64,000 nucleotides of DNA, taken from positions 682,001-746,000 of the forward strand of contig NZ_CP032279.1 in the NCBI RefSeq assembly GCF_001696615.3, in the 5' to 3' direction. The position numbers were made by a program, and so were the translations under genes. The notes under the pieces were generated by a model, which searched no databases, was not told the DNA's origin, and was given only the letters and a program-made list of their open reading frames with translations. How positions within the stretch are numbered: position 1 is the stretch's first letter; each line of letters starts with the position of its first letter. This document shows positions 15,450 through 21,224 of the stretch, piece by piece. The DNA is from Acinetobacter sp. WCHAc010034. Its GTDB lineage: Bacteria; Pseudomonadota; Gammaproteobacteria; Pseudomonadales; Moraxellaceae.

Positions 15450-15776
15450 TTAACCTCCCAGCTTCACTAAGCCGCGCTTTTCCAGCTGGCGGATAATTCG
15501 AGGCTCTATAAATTCGCCGTTGACCTTGTAGCGTGTTCTGGATTTTTCTTTGACCTGGATAAGCAAAACACCATTTTGCAGCTGCCGGCGGACCGCTATC
15601 GCCTGCCCCCCCATTTTGGTTGTGTGCTCCATGATGTAATAGGCCTCTTGGGCTGCGATTGCTTCATTCATCTTGGAGAGTGGCATTGCCGCCAGTTCCT
15701 TGGCTGTGTAGATCCGCACAGGCTCCAGCAATGGAATTACTGTTTCGGCAGGCACTTTGGATTGATTTGATTTCAT
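15450..15776 (-). CDS. Phage protein of unknown function
   Basis: A 108-residue basic protein. The C-terminal half (VRRQLQNGVLLIQVKEKSRTRYKVNGEFIEPRIIRQLEKRGLV) has the strand-turn-helix look of a small DNA-binding or regulatory domain, but no family is recognised. It ends 2 bp before the O-like gene and overlaps its upstream neighbour by four bases (ATGA), so it belongs to the PR operon in front of the replication genes. Confidence 0.5.
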   Translation of the reverse strand: MKSNQSKVPAETVIPLLEPVRIYTAKELAAMPLSKMNEAIAAQEAYYIMEHTTKMGGQAIAVRRQLQNGVLLIQVKEKSRTRYKVNGEFIEPRIIRQLEKRGLVKLGG

Positions 15777-16081
15777 ACCCCTTCCTCCAGTCGCTTCCCT
15801 GCACCCAGCTCCGCAACGCTGGCTGGGCGAATCAAATGATTCAGTGCAAAGCTCCTGTTTCCATCCAGCAGCACGCTGTTTTCTTGAGCTTTGTGAACGG
15901 TCATCAAGTGATCCGGCTTCGCCGCATCAACAAAGACAACAACATCACCGGATAGAAAATCTGACTCAATCACTGTGCGTGTTCTCATGACTTGAACCAA
16001 ACAATGCCCGCACTGCTCTTCTTTAAAATCCGTGCACTTGTTCGCGCATGGGTGTTGTGGTAAATTTGTCTGCATATTCAA
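15773..16081 (-). CDS. Phage protein with N-terminal Cys cluster
   Basis: A 102-residue protein. The N terminus has HPCANKCTDFKEEQCGHCLV, four Cys that could bind zinc. The rest is beta-rich (SGDVVVFVDAAKPDHLMTVHKAQENSVLLDG). A second ATG two codons in is an equally good start. It is coupled by ATGA to the next gene. The function is unknown; position between the CII-like gene and the replication block suggests an early role. Confidence 0.5.
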   Translation of the reverse strand: MNMQTNLPQHPCANKCTDFKEEQCGHCLVQVMRTRTVIESDFLSGDVVVFVDAAKPDHLMTVHKAQENSVLLDGNRSFALNHLIRPASVAELGAGKRLEEGV

Positions 16082-16108
16082 TGCCCTCTGAAGTTTTGAA
16101 TTGTTAAA

Positions 16109-16136
16109 AGCCTGATTCTCAAGATCAGGCTTTTTC
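16109..16136 (-). terminator. Hairpin terminator overlapping the CII-like stop codon
   Basis: Arms AGCCTGAT and ATCAGGCT with a 7-base loop. The minus-strand T run is only four long (TTTTAAC), suggesting a leaky terminator. It sits between the CII-like gene and the replication genes and may act like lambda tR1. The plus strand has a longer T run. Confidence 0.5.
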
Positions 16137-16616
16137 TATTTGCAAAGCTGATAAATACTTTGCACACTCGCCTTTCATGGCTTTACGTAGCGACTGAATT
16201 TTTTGTTCAATCTCTTCCAGGATGTGATCTGTTTCATCCATCTCTGCGGGGGTTACAACGCCATCTTCCAGAGCGTTTAAAACCTGCCTGTTTGCCGCAC
16301 CATTTCCGATATTCATGCCCAGCAGCGACTCAAGAACACTTAGCTGATGCTCTTTGCCATCAATGTTGTTCACTGGCACAAGTACCATTCCAAGCATGTG
16401 CGCCCAAACTTTCAGGTTTGCTGGGTTCTGCGTGTAGATCAGCATTGCCTCAAACGCTTTCAGGCTTGGAAGATGCTGATCCATATTTGGGTTGCCATAG
16501 TTCAAAGCGGTCTTGTGCGAAACACCCAGCACATCTGCAACATCCTTTGGTGTTACTCCTGCGGACTGATGAATCATCTTGTGCAGCGCTGTTTTTGTCT
16601 CTTGCGAGATTTTCAT
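16125..16616 (-). CDS. CII-like phage regulatory protein
   Basis: From ATG 16616 (MKISQETKTALHK), preceded by CAAGGA eight bases upstream, the protein has 163 residues; an upstream in-frame ATG at 16640 lacks a site. It has a helix-turn-helix (VTPKDVADVLGVSHKTALNYGNP) and the longer body of the phage CII/CP76-type regulators found after cro in many Acinetobacter prophages. It should influence the lysis-lysogeny choice. The C-terminal 60 residues are acidic and helical and could mediate oligomerisation. Confidence 0.65.
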   Translation of the reverse strand: MKISQETKTALHKMIHQSAGVTPKDVADVLGVSHKTALNYGNPNMDQHLPSLKAFEAMLIYTQNPANLKVWAHMLGMVLVPVNNIDGKEHQLSVLESLLGMNIGNGAANRQVLNALEDGVVTPAEMDETDHILEEIEQKIQSLRKAMKGECAKYLSALQIEKA

Positions 16617-16675
16617 ATGTGAATCCTTGAATTTATTCACGTTTATTTAGGGCTTTGACCAATGCCATACTTTGG

Positions 16676-16906
16676 TTATGCAGATAGGTTCTGGAATTCC
16701 TTTAATGCTGGACATAGATCTGCGGCTTTAAATGCGCCTTGGGTGGCTTGCTCAGCACGCAATGCTGTTTGCGCAGACATTTTTTTCGTACCACACACCC
16801 AGCCAGAAACTGCCGGTTGTTTTACAAGCAGAGCTGTCGCTGTATTTTCTTGGCTTCCAAAGTGAGCAACAAGAGACTGGTACAGCGAAACTGAGTTTTT
16901 ACTCAT
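16676..16906 (-). CDS. Cro-like repressor
   Basis: A 76-residue protein with a helix-turn-helix of the YdaS/Cro type: LVAHFGSQENTATALLVKQPAVSGWVCG. It is divergent from the CI gene and is the first gene of the PR transcript, so it should be Cro. The ribosome site is GGAG six bases before the ATG. Its promoter PR lies within the operator cluster at 16933-16961 and would be shut by CI. Confidence 0.75.
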   Translation of the reverse strand: MSKNSVSLYQSLVAHFGSQENTATALLVKQPAVSGWVCGTKKMSAQTALRAEQATQGAFKAADLCPALKEFQNLSA

Positions 16907-16932
16907 GGTTATATCTCCATAAATTTATAACC

Positions 16933-17003
16933 ATATTATAACTATAGTTATCACCAGTCAATAACCATAGTTGTTTGAATAAATATAACTTGGGTTATAT
17001 ATT
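16933..17003. promoter_or_regulatory. OR operator cluster with PR and PRM
   Basis: Three related 14-bp palindromes lie at 16938-16951 (ATAACTATAGTTAT, perfect), 16961-16974 (ATAACCATAGTTGT) and 16985-16998 (ATAACTTGGGTTAT), with centres 23 and 24 bp apart, about two helical turns plus a few bases. PR (minus) reads TTGACT at 16961-16956, 17-base spacer, TAATAT at 16938-16933. PRM (plus) reads TTGAAT at 16975-16980, 17-base spacer, TATATT at 16998-17003. The geometry matches a lambda right operator. Confidence 0.85.
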
Positions 17004-17030
17004 TAACTCATCAATAAAGAGTTTTGATTT

Positions 17031-17702
17031 ATGTCACTTAGAGAGCGCTTAAAGGAATCTCGGCGGAATGCAAAAAAAACACAAGCTGAGGTTGCGGAGG
17101 CTGTCGGCATTACACAGCCTGCATACCAAGCCCTTGAGTCTGGCAAGAATCAAAAATCAGCATATCTACCAATGATTGCCAATGTTTTAGGGGTCGATCC
17201 TTATTGGCTAACCACTGGTAATTCTCCAGAGTCTTTTGATTCATCGGAAATTACTGACCCAATAGCTGTTACAGATGAGCTTAAAGATCAGTTTGTTTGG
17301 GTGGATGTTGTTGAGGCTAGTTTTTCTTGCGGTAATGGAGAGTCAATTGAGTTTCATTTCGATGCTATAAATGGAAAAATTCCATTTCCACCTACATTTT
17401 TAAAAGATCGGAATGTTACTGAGCAAACAATGAAAATCATTAAAGCCAAAGGTGACAGCATGGCTGACTTTATTAAGGATGGTGATTTGGTGGGTATTAA
17501 TCTCTCTCAAACAGATGTAATTGATGGGGAGATCTATGCTGTCTACTTGGCTGGGGAAGGCATGATTAAGCAAGTATTCAAAGAGGCTGACGGCTCTTTG
17601 GTTCTCCACAGCCTGAATGAAAAATATCGGGATAAAGTTGTAACTGAAGAAAATGGAAAGAATTTTAAAGTCATGGGTCGCCAGATTTGGCGCGCTGGAT
17701 AG
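17031..17702 (+). CDS. CI-type repressor (HTH plus S24 peptidase)
   Basis: The 223-residue protein has an N-terminal helix-turn-helix (KKTQAEVAEAVGITQPAYQALESG, residues 15-38) and a C-terminal LexA/UmuD-type domain with Ser143 in KGDSMAD and Lys180 in GMIKQVF as the catalytic pair. The self-cleavage site is probably Cys100-Gly101 in FSCGNG. It would hold the prophage silent by binding OR and OL and be inactivated after RecA activation. All key residues are present, so the prophage looks inducible in this respect. Confidence 0.9.
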   Translation: MSLRERLKESRRNAKKTQAEVAEAVGITQPAYQALESGKNQKSAYLPMIANVLGVDPYWLTTGNSPESFDSSEITDPIAVTDELKDQFVWVDVVEASFSCGNGESIEFHFDAINGKIPFPPTFLKDRNVTEQTMKIIKAKGDSMADFIKDGDLVGINLSQTDVIDGEIYAVYLAGEGMIKQVFKEADGSLVLHSLNEKYRDKVVTEENGKNFKVMGRQIWRAG

Positions 17703-17775
17703 CAGATTAAAAAACTGCGAACCCGACGCAGTCCTTTAGAACAGATCGGGTGGAGAAAGTTTAATATTTCTCTGT

Positions 17776-17803
17776 TATAATTCTGCAACTAAATTTTAGT
17801 TGC
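17776..17803 (+). promoter_or_regulatory. hicAB promoter -10 box and operator
   Basis: A perfect TATAAT (17776-17781) is followed after 3 bp by a perfect 19-bp palindrome, GCAACTAAATTTTAGTTGC (17785-17803), 28 bp before the hicA start. A clear -35 box is lacking. An operator over the start site fits autoregulation by HicB, whose C terminus is a ribbon-helix-helix domain. Confidence 0.6.
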
Positions 17804-17831
17804 AAACAAATCGCTTTAGAAGGACAATATA

Positions 17832-18095
17832 ATGACTAAAGCAGATAAGCTGCTACAGAGGTTTTTTTCCAATCCTCCTCCTAAAAACTTTAAGTGGGAG
17901 GATTTTGTGACAATGATGCAACGTTTAGGCTTTACGCTTGAGTTTAATGGTCGTGGCAGTTCACATTGTATTTTTTACAAAAATGATCCAAGAATTGTTT
18001 TGGATTTCTTAAAACCACACCCTGGTAATGAACTTAAAGTTGTATATGTTAAAAAAGCCAAAGAATTTCTTATTGAGCAAGGTATAGAATTATGA
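17832..18095 (+). CDS. hicA: HicA-type mRNA interferase toxin
   Basis: The 87-residue protein matches HicA, a double-stranded-RNA-binding-like fold that cuts mRNA. The catalytic His45 lies in GRGSSHCIFYK, preceded by a GFTLEFNGRG strand and followed by VLDFLKPHPGNELKVVYVKKAKEFL. It is slightly longer than the minimal family (about 60-80). It overlaps hicB by four bases (ATGA). The region is more AT-rich than the phage genes around it, which points to a separately acquired cassette. Confidence 0.8.
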   Translation: MTKADKLLQRFFSNPPPKNFKWEDFVTMMQRLGFTLEFNGRGSSHCIFYKNDPRIVLDFLKPHPGNELKVVYVKKAKEFLIEQGIEL

Positions 18096-18601
18096 AAGAA
18101 ACTTTAAAGTACAAAGGCTTTTATGGTTCCATGGAATTTAGCTTAGAAGATGAATGCTTGGTTGGAGAAGTTTTATTTGTTCAATCAAAAATTATTTTCA
18201 TTGGTGATACTATTGCTGAGTTAAAACAAGCTTTTGAAGAAGCTGTAGACTCATATCTCGATCATTGTGAGGCCAAAAAAATTGAGCCAGAAAAGCCATT
18301 GAGTGGGACATTCAATGTGAGGATATCTCCTGATTTGCATAAAAAGCTATCTATTCAGGCTTTTGAAGATGAATGTACATTGAACTCATGTGTTGCTAAT
18401 GCAATTCAATTCTATCTTGAACATTACAAGCTAGAGCTGCAAAGACAAGAGTTAGCCCATAACCTAAAAACAGCATCATTTGAGTTAACATCAAATGTAG
18501 TGCGTATACATGAACTTTATACGTCATCGAGAATTGATAGTCTTACAATGGTTTCAAGTTATGGATCTGCAAAGCCATTAACACCAAGTAAACATTCATG
18601 A
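18092..18601 (+). CDS. hicB: HicB-type antitoxin
   Basis: The 169-residue protein has the HicB N-terminal RNase H-like fold without catalytic residues (KYKGFYGSMEFSLEDECLVGEV, then FIGDTIAELKQAFEEAVDSYLDHC). It also has a ribbon-helix-helix segment (LSGTFNVRISPDLHKKLSIQAF to NAIQFYLEHY, about residues 70-112). The last 55 residues are an extra helical tail not usual for HicB. It should neutralise HicA and repress the operon through the palindrome at 17785-17803. Confidence 0.8.
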   Translation: MKETLKYKGFYGSMEFSLEDECLVGEVLFVQSKIIFIGDTIAELKQAFEEAVDSYLDHCEAKKIEPEKPLSGTFNVRISPDLHKKLSIQAFEDECTLNSCVANAIQFYLEHYKLELQRQELAHNLKTASFELTSNVVRIHELYTSSRIDSLTMVSSYGSAKPLTPSKHS

Positions 18602-18622
18602 TGCATAAAGGATAAGTTTAAA

Positions 18623-18928
18623 ATGAATAAAGAAAAAACTAAATACTCAATATCAACATCAGATATTGTTAAAACTATTATGGAAAAACATGACATACAT
18701 AATGGTTATTATATTCTACTCCCTGAATTAACTGTGAATGTGGGTCCTCATGCAGTCACTTCAGATGATGAACAACAATCAGAGCAGCATATTGGTATAA
18801 CTACAATTACTACAGGATATAGCCTAATAGAGGCACCTGATGATCTCAAAAAAAATGGTTGGGATGCGTCAGCAATTAATCCAAGGTCTCAAAAGTCAGA
18901 CGAAAGCACAGAAGCTGATAAATCGTAG
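18623..18928 (+). CDS. Unknown protein in the prophage accessory insert
   Basis: A 101-residue acidic protein with no recognised family. It begins MNKEKTKYSISTSDIVKTI, has a middle segment HNGYYILLPELTVNVGPHAVTSDDE, and ends in a charged tail. An AAGGATAAG sequence lies about 10 bases before the ATG, and the gene follows hicB by 21 bp, so it may be part of the hicAB transcript. Base composition is AT-rich like its neighbours. Whether it works with HicAB or with the next gene is unknown. Confidence 0.45.
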   Translation: MNKEKTKYSISTSDIVKTIMEKHDIHNGYYILLPELTVNVGPHAVTSDDEQQSEQHIGITTITTGYSLIEAPDDLKKNGWDASAINPRSQKSDESTEADKS

Positions 18929-18959
18929 TAATTACCCATTTAAGTTAAGGTAAATTATA

Positions 18960-19235
18960 ATGCTAAAATCTTATATGATTGGTTATGACCTAAATAAATC
19001 AGGAAAAAATTATTCAGGTCTTACTGAAAAAATTAAAGAAATATCTGGAACTTGGTGGCATCACTTAGACTCTACATGGATCGTAAAATCTGAAAAATCT
19101 GCTGTAGAAATTCGCGATTTATTGTCTCCTTTTATTGATGCCGATGATGAGCTTTTAGTTGCTGGTTTGTCTGGTGATGCTGCTTGGAAAGGGTTTAATT
19201 CCAAAGGATCGGAATGGATCAAGAAGCATCTTTAG
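18960..19235 (+). CDS. Cas2/SinR-like small protein
   Basis: A 91-residue protein with the pattern MIGYDLNKSGKNYSGLTEKIKEI, GTWWHHLDSTWIV, then DLLSPFIDADDELLVAGLSG. It is typical of the SinR-family proteins that share the ferredoxin-like Cas2/VapD fold. Asp10 in YDLNK corresponds to the Cas2 metal-binding Asp. Members occur singly, without CRISPR arrays, and their role is not established; VapD relatives are RNases. No CRISPR array or other cas gene is present here. The 3' end overlaps the convergent gene by 17 bp. Confidence 0.6.
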   Translation: MLKSYMIGYDLNKSGKNYSGLTEKIKEISGTWWHHLDSTWIVKSEKSAVEIRDLLSPFIDADDELLVAGLSGDAAWKGFNSKGSEWIKKHL

Positions 19236-19593
19236 GTTGTTGGCTACAACAATTAATACCATTATAAAAATCTTCTTGGTCTTTTAGAACCTTATTAATA
19301 AATTCTTGTGAAGCATCAACCTTAACATCGTGTTGAAGTGTGAGCGGTGCTTCATACAGCTTAATGCGTGTTCCCGCTGGAATAACACCGCATTTTATTT
19401 GATTGTTATCAGTATTATTATTCTTGGGTGGTGATACAATCAGCTCATAAAGGGCATCAACTGAGTGTTTGATCTCATCGGAATCGGTTACGCCAGCATC
19501 AATTAGTTTATAAATCATCTGATGCCGCCAAGTACGTGTAGCACCCACTGAATCACCATCTAATTGCTCTGTAATATTCTTAGGAAATTCCAT
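19219..19593 (-). CDS. Unknown protein, convergent with the Cas2-like gene
   Basis: A 124-residue protein from ATG 19593 (MEFPKNITEQLDG), preceded by GGAG with a 6-base spacer; an ATG 12 bp upstream lacks a site. It has a helical N-terminal region (ATRTWRHQMIYKLIDAGVTDSDEIKHSVDALYELI), a Pro/Asn linker, and a C-terminal part ending in a Cys pair. No family is recognised. It is the only minus-strand gene between CI and OL and could be a lysogenic-state gene. Confidence 0.45.
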   Translation of the reverse strand: MEFPKNITEQLDGDSVGATRTWRHQMIYKLIDAGVTDSDEIKHSVDALYELIVSPPKNNNTDNNQIKCGVIPAGTRIKLYEAPLTLQHDVKVDASQEFINKVLKDQEDFYNGINCCSQQPKDAS

Positions 19594-19608
19594 AACAAAC
19601 TCCATCTA

Positions 19609-19635
19609 ACCCACCACCACGGTGGGTTTTCTTTT
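19609..19635 (+). terminator. Intrinsic terminator ahead of OL
   Basis: AACCCACC and GGTGGGTT flank a five-base loop and are followed by TTCTTTT on the plus strand. It would insulate PL from rightward transcription of the hicAB/Cas2-like block. Confidence 0.65.
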
Positions 19636-19642
19636 GTCTATC

Positions 19643-19726
19643 ATAACTATTATTGCAAATAAAATATAATCATAGTGATATTTTTATAACTATAGTATTG
19701 ACTATAAAAATAACTACAGTTATATT
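19643..19726 (+). promoter_or_regulatory. OL operator cluster with PL promoter
   Basis: Four sites related to those at OR lie at 19643-19656, 19666-19679, 19686-19699 and 19710-19723; the last, ATAACTACAGTTAT, is near perfect. PL reads TTGACT (19698-19703), 17-base spacer, TATATT (19721-19726) on the plus strand, so the last two sites cover its -35 and -10 boxes. CI bound here would silence the recombination operon that follows. Confidence 0.8.
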
Positions 19727-19744
19727 TACCTCGTACCCACAAAA

Positions 19745-19776
19745 AAGCCCTGACACTTTGAACGGGATCAGGGCTT
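19745..19776 (+). promoter_or_regulatory. Leader hairpin of the PL transcript
   Basis: AGCCCTGA (19746-19753) pairs with TCAGGGCT (19768-19775) around a loop with ACTTTG. It lies 20 bp before the pentapeptide gene and is related in sequence to 20343-20384. On the minus strand it would end in six T. It may be an antitermination (nut-like) or translational control element. Confidence 0.45.
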
Positions 19777-19794
19777 CAACACAACGAGGTCATT

Positions 19795-20325
19795 ATGACA
19801 CAACACGAAATCAAAAACCGCTGGACTGGCGAAGTACTTTTCACTTGCGAAGTGCCTGAAGGCATGGAATCAGGAATGATTGCGCGTCATGCAGTGGAAA
19901 CTGCAATTGCTCAGGACGCGAATCTTCATGGCGCGAATCTTCAGGACGCGGATCTTCATGGCGCGAATCTTCAGGACGCGGATCTTCATGGCGCGAATCT
20001 TTGGGGCGCGAATCTTCATGGCGCGAATCTTTGGGGCGCGAATCTTCATGGCGCGAATCTTTGGGGCGCGAATCTTCATGGCGCGAATCTTCAGGACGCG
20101 AAAAATGCCCCGCTCGTCATCAATGGCCTGTGCTGGATGGTTTATATCAGCGGAACTGGAATTATGCGAATTGGCTGTCAGGAGCACTCAATTGAGCGCT
20201 GGAAAGGATTCAGTGATGAATTAATAAGCCGCATGGACGGTTATGCACTGGAATTTTGGAATCAGCATAAAGTGATGCTTTTGAATATCTGCGATGCATA
20301 CAAGCATGCAGAAGAAGTGAAATAG
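19795..20325 (+). CDS. Pentapeptide-repeat phage protein
   Basis: A 176-residue protein, first gene of the PL operon. Residues 41-100 are twelve pentapeptides of the form A(N/D)L-x-x ([15 protein letters not shown] and similar), enough for three coils of a right-handed quadrilateral beta helix. This is far fewer than in Qnr-type gyrase-protecting proteins. The N-terminal 40 residues and the C-terminal 75 residues ([21 protein letters not shown] onward) form separate parts. The repeat DNA is almost identical from unit to unit, suggesting recent expansion. The function is unknown. Confidence 0.75.
   Translation: MTQHEIKNRWTGEVLFTCEVPEGMESGMIARHAVETAIAQDANLHGANLQDADLHGANLQDADLHGANLWGANLHGANLWGANLHGANLWGANLHGANLQDAKNAPLVINGLCWMVYISGTGIMRIGCQEHSIERWKGFSDELISRMDGYALEFWNQHKVMLLNICDAYKHAEEVK
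19915..20094 (+). repeat. Tandem 15-bp repeat encoding the pentapeptides
   Basis: Twelve 15-bp units based on GCGAATCTTCATGGC, arranged in 30-bp pairs (CATGGC alternating with CAGGAC or TGGGGC). The near identity at synonymous positions indicates recent duplication or slippage. Confidence 0.9.
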
Positions 20326-20342
20326 CAAGTTTAATCTGATAC

Positions 20343-20384
20343 AGCCCCGGAACTTTGCCGAGAGACAGGGCCACAACAAACAGG
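20343..20384 (+). promoter_or_regulatory. Second leader hairpin, related to 19745-19788
   Basis: GCCC and GGGC arms enclose CGG-AACTTTG-CCG, then CACAACA leads to an AGGA ribosome site and the ATG at 20393. The order of blocks (CCC, ACTTTG, CAGGGC, CAACA) is shared with the element before the pentapeptide gene. Confidence 0.4.
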
Positions 20385-20392
20385 ATTTTATT

Positions 20393-20629
20393 ATGAATCA
20401 AAACCCTTCCCATAGTCAAACCCCGCAGTTTGACGCTAACAAAAGTCAAACGTCACAGCGTTTGTATCAGCATCCTACTGCTGCAGAAATTCAAAGCAAG
20501 AAGAACATCTTCGGCAATATCTGCGCTGTTCTGCTTCTCTTAATCATCTTTACCGCGCTGGGCTACATGATTGGCATCGCTTCGGATAAAGAAGCTGTTG
20601 CCAAAGTTCAAGCGCTGCAGGTGAAATAA
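20393..20629 (+). CDS. Small single-pass membrane protein
   Basis: A 78-residue protein with a Gln/Ser/Pro-rich N-terminal half (about residues 1-38), one strong membrane helix (NICAVLLLLIIFTALGYMIG, about 41-62) and a short charged C terminus. Topology is probably N-in or tail-anchored. It sits in the PL operon behind its own leader hairpin and is coupled to the next gene by TAATG. A host-takeover or exclusion role is possible for such early membrane proteins but nothing in the sequence proves it. Confidence 0.5.
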   Translation: MNQNPSHSQTPQFDANKSQTSQRLYQHPTAAEIQSKKNIFGNICAVLLLLIIFTALGYMIGIASDKEAVAKVQALQVK

Positions 20630-21213
20630 TGAAAACCAATTTTACAAAACCATTCCGCGAAGACCTCGGCCCGGATAATGCCGGCTTCCACCGCATCCGC
20701 ATGGGCAACACGGTTTACTGCGTGAAAGACAATGTGATTTACACGCTGAACGCCGCCGGCAAGTTGAGCTGCGTGGATGAGGCCACCTTGGCAGCCAAGT
20801 CTTGGATCCGCCGCAATGTGAATGAAGTACTTGGCCTGAAGAAATACAGCGCCCGCTTTGTCTGCAAGGCTCATAACGGCTATGTCGTTGATGTGAACGG
20901 TACCGAATACATCATCGGCGTTTCTGCAGAGCTCACCAAAGGCTTTGACCGCAATGTGTTTGACCGGTCCGCGCCAAGCTTCTTTTGGCAATGCGTGCTG
21001 GAAATTAAGAATTACATGCAGCAGCGCGCGCCGGCAGAAGTCGTGAATGCGCCGGCATTTCAAACCGCAGTTAAATCAGCCTTGAATCCGCAGCGCGCTG
21101 TTGACCGGGCAAAGAAAAAACACAACATGAACCGCTGGCACTCCCGTCACGAATGCGAGCAGTACAAGATCAAGCGCCACAACACTGATGCCTTCGGCAC
21201 TACGTTTAAGTAA
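20629..21213 (+). CDS. Phage early protein of unknown function
   Basis: A 194-residue basic protein. The first half has short beta segments (NTVYCVKDNVIYTLNAAGKLSCVDEATL, ARFVCKAHNGYVVDVNGTEYIIG), and the C terminus is Arg/His/Lys-rich (AVDRAKKKHNMNRWHSRHECEQYKI), suggesting nucleic acid contact. Its ATG overlaps the preceding stop (TAATG), and the Sak4-like gene follows 11 bp later. No family is recognised; position suggests a recombination accessory. Confidence 0.5.
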   Translation: MKTNFTKPFREDLGPDNAGFHRIRMGNTVYCVKDNVIYTLNAAGKLSCVDEATLAAKSWIRRNVNEVLGLKKYSARFVCKAHNGYVVDVNGTEYIIGVSAELTKGFDRNVFDRSAPSFFWQCVLEIKNYMQQRAPAEVVNAPAFQTAVKSALNPQRAVDRAKKKHNMNRWHSRHECEQYKIKRHNTDAFGTTFK

Positions 21214-21224
21214 GGGGAAATAAC

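Noticed and set aside
16160..16630. Long plus-strand frame opposite the CII-like gene
   Set aside because: Antisense to a well-supported regulator with its own ribosome site; Cys/Leu/His-rich shadow composition.
19915..20094. Regular repeats that look like a CRISPR array
   Set aside because: Units are contiguous without unique spacers and keep frame as pentapeptide codons; no cas1 or other cas genes apart from a Cas2-fold protein.
19870..20187. Arg/Ile-rich 105-codon frame antisense to the pentapeptide gene
   Set aside because: It is a shadow of the coding repeat; no ribosome site and extreme composition.
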